A stretch of 64,000 nucleotides of DNA, taken from contig SAXG01000038.1 in assembly GCA_012932865.1 (NCBI GenBank), positions 248,001 to 312,000 of the forward strand, in the 5' to 3' direction. Within the stretch, counting starts at the first letter, position 1. Each line of letters opens with the position of its first letter. Positions 1 through 9,956 of this stretch are shown here, piece by piece. Below the pieces are notes generated by a model. The model did no database searches. It worked only from the letters and a program-made list of their open reading frames with translations, and was not told the DNA's origin. The stretch is from Amylostereum areolatum. Lineage: Eukaryota; Basidiomycota; Agaricomycetes; Russulales; Stereaceae. The translations under genes were made by a program, and so were the position numbers.

Positions 1-144
1 GGCTGAGATGAGTCATGTGGGTCTGGGTGGGATATAGATGAACCGGGTCTGGGCCGAAGTGGAGCCGGACTGGTGATAAGTCGATAAGTCCTAAAGCGTG
101 TAACCAATGTAAAGTAAAAAGAAAATTATAGACCGTTCATGACA
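1..144 (-). repeat. 3' LTR end of element A (partial)
   Basis: This stretch is the reverse complement of the first part of the solo LTR at 53160-53618. It ends in the terminal dinucleotide at 144 next to a purine-rich tract (minus strand), as expected for the 3' LTR of a minus-strand element. The rest of the LTR lies outside the window. Confidence 0.8.
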
Positions 145-468
145 TCACCCCTTCCTTAGATTCGACGTCCTCATCGTAATCAGATCCGGCTTCTTCCTCT
201 GACAGGAGTTCCCAGCGATTAAGGCGTGCAGGTTTCGGGGCACCTGGATGTTCCCGGTGGAAGTCGTCAATACATTTCTTGGCATTCTGGAGATTGGCGA
301 GGGGCTCCCAAGTATTGTCATTGTCTGGGTAGCCTTTCCATTTGACGAGGTATTTGAAGCCACGACCAACCTTCTTAGAGTCTATAATCTTTTCGACCTC
401 ATAGACTTCCTCTCCTTGGACCAGCTCTGGGGGTGGAGGTGCGGGTGCTTTCTGGTTGTCAAAGGCGG

Positions 469-762
469 CATCAGGAAAAACCTCCCTTACTAAAATCAAC
501 AAATCCAGCAAATTAGCGCTAGTTAGAGGGGGACCTTCCTAAAGTGAACTAACGGGCTCTATTCTCACAAAACCCCGTACACATTTCGATGCACCGTCGT
601 CGACATTGACCTCATATTTGCACTTCAAATACATAGTTGAGGCCAGAAGGGTGACAGGGACCTACGTTGACGTAGTGCCTTGCAGGTTGGCAGCGGGAAC
701 AGGGAATTAGGAAGGTCCCCCTCTAATTAGTAGATTTTTAGTAAGGGAGGTTTTTCCTGATG
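469..762. mobile_element. 294-bp MITE with CATCAG termini
   Basis: The ends are inverted repeats of about 27 bp starting CATCAGGAAAAACC. A second inner inverted repeat (AGAGGGGGACCTTCCTAA, near 523-541 and 708-726) extends the fold-back. The target duplication is GG (467-468 and 763-764); excising the element and one GG restores the codons of the interrupted A pol frame between its GPF/Y and chromodomain regions. It has no coding capacity. Confidence 0.85.
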
Positions 763-826
763 GGGGCCGTTGTGTGGAGATAGGAGGGACTCATTGAAGA
801 CCGGGTGTTTCCGTGACCAGGATGCA

Positions 827-1870
827 TAGGGAGGGACACGGGTACTCCCGCGGGTCCCGGAGGCCGACCCGCACCCGTCCCGCGAAAACCCGTACCCGTT
901 CTCACGGGTCCGGGTTTGCTGCGGGTCTGGGTACTCCCGCGGGAAACCTGCACCCGTCTCTCCTCACCACCATCGTTGTCATGACCACGGCGGCAGTGGC
1001 TGCGGCGTGGCCACATCTGCCACCTCCCCACCTTCCACCACCTTCCCCCGCGCCCAACATCGATGTGAACAAGTGGGCGCCACTTGGCGCTCACCTTATC
1101 GCAGCCGCCATGTCATACCCACCACTCCCCTTCCCAACCACACACACCCTCCTCTCTCATGGGTCCTCACGCAGCCCGCACGCTTGCACGCCCGCACACC
1201 CACACCGCCCACACGCCCTTGTTGTCTACCCTCTCCCGCCATCCACCCGCCCTCGTCACCCACCTGCCCTCGTCACCCAACACCCCTGCCGCTCTCCGCC
1301 ATCTGTGGTGCCCCCGCCACTCGCAACATCCCCCACTCCTAACAGCCTCGCCGCGTGCACCGCCTCCGCCGCGGCGCAATGCTCTGGCAAGTCACCGCGC
1401 CCCTCCCACGGTGTTGCCGCCCCCTCGCCCTCGCCACCCGCCGCGAGCGCTTCCCCTTCATTTGCGACCCCAGTACCACCGCCGCTCGCGAGTTGCCACT
1501 CGGTGCTCGCAATGTGGCCCCCCCGTTTTTTTTTCCTTCCACCCCTTTCGCTATCTACAGTGATTTACCTACATTTTTCCACCAGCTAACCCTAACCCCA
1601 CTACATAATGTCTTGCTTGCTTTTACTTACATTTGGGGGTTTTTTTGTACCAAATACAATTGAATTGAGTTGATTTGACTATATAAGAGTCGGAATAAGC
1701 AAAATAAGCAAAATAAGCGAAAGAAAGCTCCATAAATGGCCCAGAAAAACGGACGGGTCAGCGCGGGTACCCACGGGAGGCCGCGGGTTCCGACAGGCCG
1801 ACCCGCACCCGCACCCACGTGACCCGTACCCGTGACCCACCACGGGTCGGCAGACCCGTGTCCCTGCCTA
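827..1870. mobile_element. 1044-bp non-autonomous hAT-like element
   Basis: It is flanked by a perfect 8-bp duplication AGGATGCA (819-826 and 1871-1878). The ends are inverted repeats TAGGGAGGGACACGGGT and TAGGCAGGGACACGGGT. The sub-terminal 100 bp at each end are packed with ACCCGTG / CACGGGT / GCGGGT motifs in both directions. Eight-bp duplications with short inverted ends are typical of hAT elements. The interior is C-rich on the plus strand and its long frames are low-complexity Pro/Ser/His, which I regard as non-coding. Confidence 0.88.
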
Positions 1871-2385
1871 AGGATGCAGGGAGGCGAAGCTTGTAAGCTG
1901 ATGCTCCGACTTTTTCCAGGATTTCGAAGGGACCAAAGTGCTTGTCGTCCAGTTTTTGCATAGGACGTGCTGTTTTGATTATGGTTTGGCCATCTCTGGT
2001 CTTGGCTTCCAGCCAGATGAAGTCGCCAATTTTGTAATCTATTGGCTCGTCCTTCTTACGATCGTAAAAGCACTTTTGATCATCCTGTGCTGCCTTTAGC
2101 GCAGAGCGGGCTTCCTCATAGATGTCTCACATGCGTTGTGCAAACTCGTTCACCGATGGGTTGTCCGTCTCACGTCGTGGATTCGTCCCTAGGTAGAGTT
2201 CTCGACCGTAGTTGGCAAAGTTGGGAGACATCCCAATCGAACTATGGACCATGTTGTTGAGCGCAGTCATGGCAAGTGGGAGGTAATGTGTCCAATTGTC
2301 CTGTCGTTGATTGACAAAGATGCGGAGGTAGTTTTCCATGGTCATGTTGGAGCGTTCGGTCTGTCCGTCCGTCTGAGGGTGGTAC

Positions 2386-2878
2386 TGTCAGCAACGGCCT
2401 TAGTGACGAGCACTAGGCGACAACGTGTGACACAAGTGAAGAGGGACGATGGGGGATAAGGTCGGTAGTATTGACTAGGTCGAGATGGGGAATATGTACA
2501 GGAGGAATGGAGCCCTTATATACTACGAGGCAGAGTCACTTAGTAAGCTACGACACACGGCGGTCAGTAAGCAGAGCTAAGTATAGATACATGCGCAGCA
2601 GGATCAGTAAGCGAGACAATAAGGATGAGCCGGGTCCGGAGCGGCATGATGTCATGCGCAGCGTTATGATGTCATGTGGAGTCAAAGGAAGCGATGATAA
2701 GACGAGCCTGGAGTCATGACGTCAGGAAGGAGCAAGGATAAGCCGAGTCTCCACCGGAGTGACGGAGTATTACTAAGTGATGAGTAGTCAGATAGAAATG
2801 AAAATAAAAATGAATTGGGATATTATCCCCGAGGTCCCCGAGGTGTCCGAGATGTCCGGAATGGTAACGTTCATGACA
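2386..2878 (-). repeat. 3' LTR of B
   Basis: 493 bp. On the minus strand it starts TGTCATGAACG and ends TTGCTGACA. The next bases (2879 onward) give a purine-rich tract on the minus strand, a likely polypurine tract. Both terminal sequences resemble those of the A-family solo LTR. Confidence 0.95.
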
Positions 2879-2970
2879 TCACCTTCCCGTTAGATTCGAC
2901 GTCCTCGTTGAATCCCGATGATAAACCCTTCGGCACACAAGATGTTTGTCCAGACGCTCATGGGCAGCCT

Positions 2971-5900
2971 TCATGATCGCATGGTTGGCTTCGATCGTAA
3001 TCGGCGTATGAGGAGTCTTTTGAGCAGTCTTAAGGCGGTGGGGTGGCGGCGGTAGAAGTCGTCTAGGGGTTTCTTGGCCTTCCCCAGATTTGTCTTTGGT
3101 TCCCAGGTATCTTCACTTTGATCGTACCCTTTCCAATAGACCAGGAATTCGAGGCGTTTCGACTTTCTACGGACGTCGACGATGGATTCTACTTCGTAGA
3201 ATTCTTCTCCTTGGATAAGGTCAGGGGGCGGAGATGGTGCTTTTTTCTGTTGGTCGAAGGCAGGACCGTTGTGCGGTGATAAGAGGGATTCGTTGAACAC
3301 TGGGTGTTTACGTCCCCACGTCTTCGGGAGTTGAAGATGGTACGCCGATGCCCCAACCTTTTTCAAAACTTTGAACGGCCCGAATCGTTTGGCGTCTAGC
3401 TTCTGCATTGGTCGTACGGTATGGATCACCGTCTGTCCGTCGCGAGTTTTGGCTTCCAACCATACGAAGTCCCCGACATGGTAGTCCACGGGGTCGGCTT
3501 TGTTACGATCATAGAACCGCTTCTGATCATTTTGAGCGGCCTTGAGGGCGGAGCGTGCTTCGGTGTAGATGTCTCGCATTCGTTGGGCGAGTTCGTTGGC
3601 CATGGGGTTGGTTGTTTCGCGGCGGGGATTTGTTCCGAGGTAGAGTTCGCGACCGTAATTGGCGAAGTTAGGGGACATGCCGATGGATGAATGGGTCATA
3701 TTGTTGAACGCAGTCATGGCCAGGGGTAGGAAATGGGCCCAGTCGTCCTGACGATGGTTTACATAGATGCGGAGGTAGTTTTCCATCGTCATATTGGAGC
3801 GTTCGGTTTGTCCATCGGTTTGGGGGTGGTACGCTGTGGAGGGGTTGGCTTCAATTCCCAGTTGTTCGCACAAGGCCTTCGTGAATTTGGAGACGAATAC
3901 GCTGCCTCGGTCGCTGACGATCTTTCGCGGGACACCATGATGGGGCACGACATTGCGTAAGAATTCTTTGGCTAATTCGTCTTCGGTGAGGTCTTTGGTT
4001 GTGGCCCAGAATACGACTTGCTTGGTGCCCATGCAGTTGACATTACAGATGGCGTCGTATCCTTCTGAGACGGGTAACGGCATGACAAAGTCGATTGAGA
4101 CGTGCTCCCATGGTCCCTTGGGAGGCTCGTGTGGATGCAGCGGGGCGGCTATTTGGTCGTGGCGTATTTTGTTCCGTTGGCACGTTTCGCAGCCTTCGAC
4201 GTACTTTCGTACGTCGTCTCGTATTGCCGGCCACCAATAGTTGCGCGTGATGAGTTCGTGTGTTTTGTAGCGTCCTGGGTGTCCATTGAGTGGTCCGTCA
4301 TGGTGAGCCTGGATGATGTCTGCGCGTAGCTTTTTGTCGCGGGGTACGTAGATTCGTTGTTGGAACGTAAAAAGATTGTTTTCTTGTTCCTTCCATCCCT
4401 TGACTTTCATGGCTAGCGCTCTTTTTACTGAGTCATCCTGCTTGGTTGTCCCTTTTATGCGCGTGATGAAGGTGTTTTCCGGTCCATCCACCATTATTCC
4501 TGATTCTTCGGGTGTCCTGAGTGCACGAAACAGCTCGGTTTTAAGGAGGACGACGTCCTTGTTGTCATTTTCCCCCTTTTTAAGCCCCGCCTGTCGTGAA
4601 ATGGCGTCGGGCTTGCCCATTTGGTTGCCGGCTTTATGCGTCAGGGTGAAGTCGTACTCCTGTAACTCCATTAACCATCTTGCTTGTCGTCGGTTGAGTT
4701 TCTGCGCCTTCCGGAAGTAGGTCAGGTTACGGTGATCGGTCCATATGTCGAACGGTTGTCGGGCGCCCATAAGGTATTGTCGCCATTCGTCTAGGGCTGA
4801 CATGATCACTAGCAGTTCCTTATCGTAGATTTCGTAGTTGCGTTCGGCTGGGCTCAGTGCTTTGGAAAAGTAGGCAATGGGGTGCCAGTGGCCGTTGGCT
4901 TGCTTCTGCGATAGTACTGCTCCGGTGGCGTAGTCGGATGAATCGGCTTCGACACGGAACTTTTCGTTATCCGTGGGAATGGCTAGGACCGGTTGTGATG
5001 TGATTCGCCGTTTGAGCTCTTCAAAGGCCATTTGTTGAGCGTCTGTCCATTCCCAGTCCGTATGACCCGTGAGTTTGGTTAGGTCATGCGTGATTCGACT
5101 GAAATCCGGTACAAAGCGTCTGTAGAAGTTGCAGAATCCGAGGAATGATTGTAATTGTTTTTTTGTCGTGGGGGCGGTCCAGTTGGTAATAGCTGCGACT
5201 TTGGCGGGGTCCATTCGGACCTTGCCGTGTCCTACGATCATTCCTAGGTATTCGATTTCTTCCTGCTCGAAGTCGCATTTTTCCGGTTTTAGGTACAGGT
5301 TGTTGTCGCGTAGGATTTGGAGTACCTGTTTGACGGCCTGCCGGTGTTGTTCAAGCGTTTCCGTAAAGATCAGGATGTCATCGAGGTAGACAACTACAAT
5401 GCCTTCATGGATCAGGTCTCGGAAGAGGTCGTTCATCATGGCTTGGAAGGTGGCGGGCGAGTTCGTGAGGCCGAAAAACATGACCGTTGGTTCAAAGAGT
5501 CCCTTGTTGGTGCGGAATGCGGCTTTCCATTCGTCTCCTTCCTTGATACGGACGTTGTTGTATCCCCATCGTACGTCGAGTTTGGTGAATACCTTGGCTC
5601 CTTTTAACTTGTCGAGGAGTTCCTGTACGAGTGGGAGTGGATAACGATTTTTTATGGTCATGTCGTTAAGCCGTCTGTAGTCTTGCACCGGTCGGAGGGA
5701 TCCGTCTTTCTTTTTAATGAAGAAAAACGGTGAGGCCATCGGGGATTTTGAGTTGCGGATGCATCCGGAGCGTAGGTTTTCTTCGAGAAAGTCGTCTAGT
5801 TTCCCTTGCTCGTCAAGCGTCAATGGGTAGACTTTGCAATCTACGGGTGTGAAATCGGGCTTGAGTTCGATGGCGTGGTCCCAAGGTCGTCTTTTTGGGA

Positions 5901-7470
5901 GTTTATCAAAGTCGTCTTTGTCGAAGATGTCCTTAAATTCGTGATAATCCGAGGGGACGCGTTCCGCGAAGGTTTGAGCCTTTTTCTTCGCGTTTTCCGC
6001 AATGGCGATGTCCGAAGCAAGTGTCCTGACGTATAGCGAGGTCGATGATTGGTAACCTTCCCAGTCAAAGGCGTATAATTGTTCGCCTTCTTCTAGAGGG
6101 TAGACTTCGTCAGGTGTTTCCTCATCTTTCTCATCGATGTTGAATTTCGTGGGTTGGCATTCCTGGGGGCACCTGTCGAACGTGATAGTCCCTTCTGTCC
6201 AATTGATCGACGGGTTGTGCTGTCGAAGCCATTCGTGACCGATGTAGACGTTCATTCCGAGGTGTGAAACCGCCAAGTCAAGGTCTTCTTCGTGCCCGTG
6301 AATGGTTACATGCGCCGTAACGTACTCGGTTATTGGTCCTCCCGAGTTGTGGGTTCCGTCTGCGTTTTTAACCGGAATCGGTCGTGCGGTTTTCTTAGTA
6401 GGGATGTCGTGTTTTTTGACGAAGGCTTCGTCAATGCACGACCCCGTACATCCGCTATCGATTAGGGCCTGGGCGTTTACTGTCTTTGGACCGAACTGGA
6501 GCCGGATGGGGACGTTGATCTGCTCTCGTCGTCCGTTTGATCGTATGAACCTCATGGGTGAGTGAAGCTCGTGCAAGGCTTGGATCGCTTGTTCGTCTCC
6601 CATTCGGCCGATCTCTTGAACGGCTTCGTGGGTGGCTTCTTCTCGTCGCTTATGATGAGTCCATATCCGTAGTTCTGCGATCGCGCTTTCAGGTTTGTCT
6701 TCCCTTAAGCGTTTCAAGGTCCATTGCGCAGTTCTTGGTAACGCATATTTTCGTGACGTATCTACACCTGTGGGGGGCGCCCCTGCCATCGCGCCTCCCC
6801 TGTCCCGAGCTAAACTCGGGTCCACCGGGATTTCCCTGTCAATGCAACCCCCGTCTCCGTTTTCCGGCTTCGTGTCCCCGACCTTGCAAGAAGGATCTGG
6901 CGTGTATCCGCCCTGAGGAGGTCGAACTATGCCCTTTTCCTCTCGGGGAGGTGGTTGGGTGACATCCGTATCCTCCTCATGGATGGTGCCCACATGAGCG
7001 CGCGATGTCTTAGGGAGTTTCACCGGTGGCACTCGGAGGAAGGGGTTGAACGCGGGCCATGTGAAGGTCCGCGGCTTGATTGCATCCAGGTTTTTCGGGG
7101 CGGCCCAGTCGACGGTGTTGAAGGCCGTCCATCCGACCGGGAATTTCTTCCTTTCTTCGTCCTTCTTGAGGGCAGGCTTCTCACCTGGGCTACAGTTTAT
7201 CGTCGTGTTGGACGTGCGGAGCGACATATACGGGGGAGGAGGGGATTTAATTGTGTCCAGCGACGCGCCCCAGCCATCGCGCGTCGTAGTCTCGGTCTTC
7301 ACCGAGTCCTTTTCCAGTGAGGGATGTACATGTGATCGTAAACGAGAATGGGGCCAGCGATTGAAGAAATCCGGGTCAGGGAAGCGAGAGGGTACAGAGA
7401 GTCCTGATGATAGAATGCGAGAAAGAGGCCATCGAGAAACTGTTTTCGAGGCGTTGGATGCCGTGTTCAT
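2971..7470 (-). CDS. pol: B pol polyprotein (PR-RT-RH-IN-chromodomain)
   Basis: 1499 residues, uninterrupted. Order: an unusual N-terminal region of about 330 residues, proline-rich then helical (RIWTHHKRREEATHEAV); aspartic protease with DSG at residue 338; reverse transcriptase with YLDD at 695-698; RNase H (VEADSSDYATGA, about 840); integrase zinc region near 1060 (GHPGRYKTHEL, CETCQ), core Asp near 1127 and 1185 and Glu near 1221 (PQTDGQTER); GPF/Y region; chromodomain near 1425-1470 (YWKGYDQSEDTWEP). The frame is -1 to gag and is open from the gag stop, so production by -1 frameshifting at a run of five T is inferred; the listed start is only the first ATG. Confidence 0.93.
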   Translation of the reverse strand: MNTASNASKTVSRWPLSRILSSGLSVPSRFPDPDFFNRWPHSRLRSHVHPSLEKDSVKTETTTRDGWGASLDTIKSPPPPYMSLRTSNTTINCSPGEKPALKKDEERKKFPVGWTAFNTVDWAAPKNLDAIKPRTFTWPAFNPFLRVPPVKLPKTSRAHVGTIHEEDTDVTQPPPREEKGIVRPPQGGYTPDPSCKVGDTKPENGDGGCIDREIPVDPSLARDRGGAMAGAPPTGVDTSRKYALPRTAQWTLKRLREDKPESAIAELRIWTHHKRREEATHEAVQEIGRMGDEQAIQALHELHSPMRFIRSNGRREQINVPIRLQFGPKTVNAQALIDSGCTGSCIDEAFVKKHDIPTKKTARPIPVKNADGTHNSGGPITEYVTAHVTIHGHEEDLDLAVSHLGMNVYIGHEWLRQHNPSINWTEGTITFDRCPQECQPTKFNIDEKDEETPDEVYPLEEGEQLYAFDWEGYQSSTSLYVRTLASDIAIAENAKKKAQTFAERVPSDYHEFKDIFDKDDFDKLPKRRPWDHAIELKPDFTPVDCKVYPLTLDEQGKLDDFLEENLRSGCIRNSKSPMASPFFFIKKKDGSLRPVQDYRRLNDMTIKNRYPLPLVQELLDKLKGAKVFTKLDVRWGYNNVRIKEGDEWKAAFRTNKGLFEPTVMFFGLTNSPATFQAMMNDLFRDLIHEGIVVVYLDDILIFTETLEQHRQAVKQVLQILRDNNLYLKPEKCDFEQEEIEYLGMIVGHGKVRMDPAKVAAITNWTAPTTKKQLQSFLGFCNFYRRFVPDFSRITHDLTKLTGHTDWEWTDAQQMAFEELKRRITSQPVLAIPTDNEKFRVEADSSDYATGAVLSQKQANGHWHPIAYFSKALSPAERNYEIYDKELLVIMSALDEWRQYLMGARQPFDIWTDHRNLTYFRKAQKLNRRQARWLMELQEYDFTLTHKAGNQMGKPDAISRQAGLKKGENDNKDVVLLKTELFRALRTPEESGIMVDGPENTFITRIKGTTKQDDSVKRALAMKVKGWKEQENNLFTFQQRIYVPRDKKLRADIIQAHHDGPLNGHPGRYKTHELITRNYWWPAIRDDVRKYVEGCETCQRNKIRHDQIAAPLHPHEPPKGPWEHVSIDFVMPLPVSEGYDAICNVNCMGTKQVVFWATTKDLTEDELAKEFLRNVVPHHGVPRKIVSDRGSVFVSKFTKALCEQLGIEANPSTAYHPQTDGQTERSNMTMENYLRIYVNHRQDDWAHFLPLAMTAFNNMTHSSIGMSPNFANYGRELYLGTNPRRETTNPMANELAQRMRDIYTEARSALKAAQNDQKRFYDRNKADPVDYHVGDFVWLEAKTRDGQTVIHTVRPMQKLDAKRFGPFKVLKKVGASAYHLQLPKTWGRKHPVFNESLLSPHNGPAFDQQKKAPSPPPDLIQGEEFYEVESIVDVRRKSKRLEFLVYWKGYDQSEDTWEPKTNLGKAKKPLDDFYRRHPTALRLLKRLLIRRLRSKPTMRS

Positions 7471-7481
7471 CCTTCGCCCCT

Positions 7482-9203
7482 CTAAAAATCCGACTCCGCG
7501 TCGGCATCCGATCCACTGCTCTTGGTGCTCCTGTCGTCGACTACCTTGTCTTTGTCCTTCTTCTTCTTCTTTGCTTCCGTCTTGGGCGTCGGCGTGGTTT
7601 TGCCGTCGGTTTCCACCAGAGCGCGGAGGATCATCTTTCGCTGCTCGTCGTCTAGAGTGTTAATCCATTCTTTGGGCGAGGCGAACTCTTCCGTGGTCTG
7701 GGACCGTGCTTGCTGGTTGGGGTTGCGTTTGAAGGGAGGCGGTCGCGGGGTGTTCGAGGAGCGGGGTCCTTTGTAATTGGGAGACGTGCTGTAGCGATCG
7801 CGTCCCCACTTTTTTCGGATATATTCGACCGATGCTTTGCAGTCCTTGGAGATGTGGTTGGTCATTCCACATTTGAAGCAGCGTCCCTTGGTATCGACGG
7901 CGCCTATGTCCATGGCTTGTCCACCGCCTCCATGAATGGTACCCGTGGCATCTTTGACGTCTTTGGGTTTGGAGGTGGTATGGGTGGAGGAGGAGGGGTG
8001 TCCGCGGTGCATTTCGGAGATTTCGCGCCAGGCATTGTCCATCTCCGTGACGCGTTTCTTCCAGTCGGTGTATGTGGTGGGGACCGGCGGGCTGCGGAAG
8101 ATGTTCTTCAGTATCTCTATCTTGATGTTGGCTTTGAGAATACGAAGGAACCAGGCGTCGTCGTTGGTGGGGATAACGTTAGCGCGTCGCGCAATTTGTT
8201 CGAACTTAACGAAGAATTCGTCGGCTGATTTGTTCCCCATTTTGAACTGATCCAGTTCATTGAGCACGTCTTGCTGATCCGAGGTGCTGACGAAGGAGGC
8301 GTCGAGGGCGGTGATGAAGTTGGCCATAGTGACCGTGGTTCCGGCGGTGAGGACATTGGCGTCTTTGAAGTTGCGCGCCCATTCCTTGGCGGCGCCTTCC
8401 CTCATGTAACTGAGAATGAAGCGGACTTGGTCGATTTCACTGATGAAGTCTTGGGGGGCCGCTTCGATGTAACTGGTGACTTCATGTTTGAAGTCCGCGT
8501 ATTCAGAACGTTTTCCGCTGTACTCCCGTGGTTTGGCGGCGTGGATTTTTCGTTTAGCGGTAGCGGCTGTCGGCGCTCCTGGGGCGGCGGGAGTGAATGC
8601 GGCGATGATTAGGTTACTGAAGGCGTGCCAGTTTCCGGCGTCGACATAGGCCCATTGTGTTCCATTTAATGGGTCGTCGGTGAATTCGAATTTGGCGACT
8701 TCGTACGCTATTCCATTAAGGAAAGTGTAGCGGGTATTTCCGATGACGGGGGCGAATGCGGCGATGTTGGCGGGGCAGTTGGTTTGATCGGCCGCGCGGC
8801 GGTTGAGGACAGTGGCGGCCATGGCTTGTCTTCTTTTCCAGGCGGATGAGGGGGGGGAGCGGGGTCGTAGGGGTCCGGTGTGGGTTTGGACTTGGAAGGT
8901 TCGAGGGGGTGGGTTATATGGTGGGGGTGGGGGTGGTGCGGGGGGAGGTTGGTTCCTTAGACGTTCTTCACGTCGGTTGTAGTCTAGGGCGATGAGGGCG
9001 AGGTGGTCTTCGGTGAGGGCTTGATTCCCTTCTTCGTCGGCACACCACTCTCCGTCAACAAAGTAGACTTGTTCTTCTTCTTCTTCTCCTTCTAAGTGGA
9101 TGAAGTAAAGAAATCTCCGTTCCCTTCGGAGGTATTCTTCGGTGATTCCTCGGGGGAGGGGATGGGGACTGCGGGGGCGTAATCCGTAAGTGGACGACAC
9201 GGT
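7482..9203 (-). CDS. gag: B gag (capsid and zinc-knuckle nucleocapsid)
   Basis: About 573 codons following directly, in the same frame, the TAA of ORF1. A proline-rich linker near residue 100-120 precedes the retrotransposon capsid region (EYADFKHEVTSYIE, about 230-390). The nucleocapsid zinc knuckle CFKCGMTNHISKDC sits near 440, and the C-terminus is lysine-rich. There is no ATG at the 5' end of the frame; the first ATG (MAATVLN) is at about 8823. Either translation starts there or the part before it is reached by read-through of the TAA. It ends GAT TTT TAG, with pol in the -1 frame. Confidence 0.88.
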   Translation of the reverse strand, partial: TVSSTYGLRPRSPHPLPRGITEEYLRRERRFLYFIHLEGEEEEEQVYFVDGEWCADEEGNQALTEDHLALIALDYNRREERLRNQPPPAPPPPPPYNPPPRTFQVQTHTGPLRPRSPPSSAWKRRQAMAATVLNRRAADQTNCPANIAAFAPVIGNTRYTFLNGIAYEVAKFEFTDDPLNGTQWAYVDAGNWHAFSNLIIAAFTPAAPGAPTAATAKRKIHAAKPREYSGKRSEYADFKHEVTSYIEAAPQDFISEIDQVRFILSYMREGAAKEWARNFKDANVLTAGTTVTMANFITALDASFVSTSDQQDVLNELDQFKMGNKSADEFFVKFEQIARRANVIPTNDDAWFLRILKANIKIEILKNIFRSPPVPTTYTDWKKRVTEMDNAWREISEMHRGHPSSSTHTTSKPKDVKDATGTIHGGGGQAMDIGAVDTKGRCFKCGMTNHISKDCKASVEYIRKKWGRDRYSTSPNYKGPRSSNTPRPPPFKRNPNQQARSQTTEEFASPKEWINTLDDEQRKMILRALVETDGKTTPTPKTEAKKKKKDKDKVVDDRSTKSSGSDADAESDF

Positions 9204-9956
9204 TTAGAGTGGGCGAGGGATTTGGGGCGGAGTTGCGATGTAGGGGACGGGGATCTGATCCCAGTCGTTGTTATTGAGGTTTTCTGGTTCTCCCCACTCG
9301 AGGTTGTCGGGGTCGTATTCAAGGGAGTCGTCGTCGACGAGGGTAGTAGTGTCGGAGAGGTATAGGTCGAGGATGTCGTCGATTTCGTCTAGTTCGCTTC
9401 CAATTCCTCCTCCGTCTCCGATGGTCCAAGGCCCAAGTGGATAAATCCGCGGGGATCCGTCCAGGGATCGCAAGCTACTGGGTGCGGACCTGCTGGAATC
9501 TGAATCCTCGTGGGTTGAGGGGAGGGGACTGCTGGGGGCTGTCCAGAAGCCTTCTTCTTGCGGTGGCGGGCTTGGCGTTGGCGTTGGCCTCCCACCTTCT
9601 GGGCTGGTCGTGGTGTAGAGGGGGATGGGGGTGTGGGGCCCGTACCACTGATTTGGTAGTTGTTCGTTCCGGTAGATTGCAGAGAAATAGGGCCGGAACT
9701 CAAGCCGGGGATGGCCCTGTTCAATTGATACGATGATCCGAGTCCAGTCAACTCGAACCCGAAATCCCCAATCAGGGTTGCTCGCAGAGGCGTAGACCCA
9801 GTTGTGGGCGTCGAAGAGGTTGTCGCCAAAGTAGGCGGTGATGGCGGTGTCACGTTCGATTTCGGTGATGGTTGTGAATTCTTCGCGTTCATACACGAAG
9901 TCGAAGTCGGGGAAATGGAAGTTTTCTTCTTCCAAGGCTTGGTGTTCCTCTCCCAT
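9204..9956 (-). CDS. B ORF1, acidic/aromatic protein upstream of gag
   Basis: 250 residues from ATG to TAA. The first 110 residues are rich in acidic and aromatic residues (HFPDFDFVYERE, NWVYASASNPDWGF), followed by a Ser/Pro-rich stretch and an acidic tail (LDEIDDILDLYL). I recognise no domain. It is in frame with gag and separated from it by one stop codon, so it may be the N-terminal part of a gag precursor. Similar aromatic-rich regions precede gag in elements D, F and G. The function is unknown. Confidence 0.65.
   Translation of the reverse strand: MGEEHQALEEENFHFPDFDFVYEREEFTTITEIERDTAITAYFGDNLFDAHNWVYASASNPDWGFRVRVDWTRIIVSIEQGHPRLEFRPYFSAIYRNEQLPNQWYGPHTPIPLYTTTSPEGGRPTPTPSPPPQEEGFWTAPSSPLPSTHEDSDSSRSAPSSLRSLDGSPRIYPLGPWTIGDGGGIGSELDEIDDILDLYLSDTTTLVDDDSLEYDPDNLEWGEPENLNNNDWDQIPVPYIATPPQIPRPL

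Larger units (their letters stand above)
145..2385 (-). pseudogene. A pol 3' part: integrase C-terminus and chromodomain
   Basis: Read on the minus strand this holds the end of the integrase core (match to MTMENYLRI of B), the GPF/Y-like region (KHFGPFEI) and a C-terminal chromodomain (YLVKWKGYP, NTWEP) near 280-400. Two transposons interrupt it at 469-762 and 827-1870. A TGA at about 2128 replaces the CGA arginine codon of B. Chromodomains in gypsy integrases are known to guide insertion to marked chromatin. The remaining reading frame is well preserved between the breaks, so decay is moderate. Confidence 0.85.

Noticed and set aside
813..1589. 258-codon Pro/Ser-rich frame
   Set aside because: It lies inside the non-autonomous hAT-like element and is low-complexity, following from its C-rich base composition.
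2471..2719. 82-codon frame in B LTRs (also 10516-10764)
   Set aside because: It is present only because the LTR is duplicated; no protein features.
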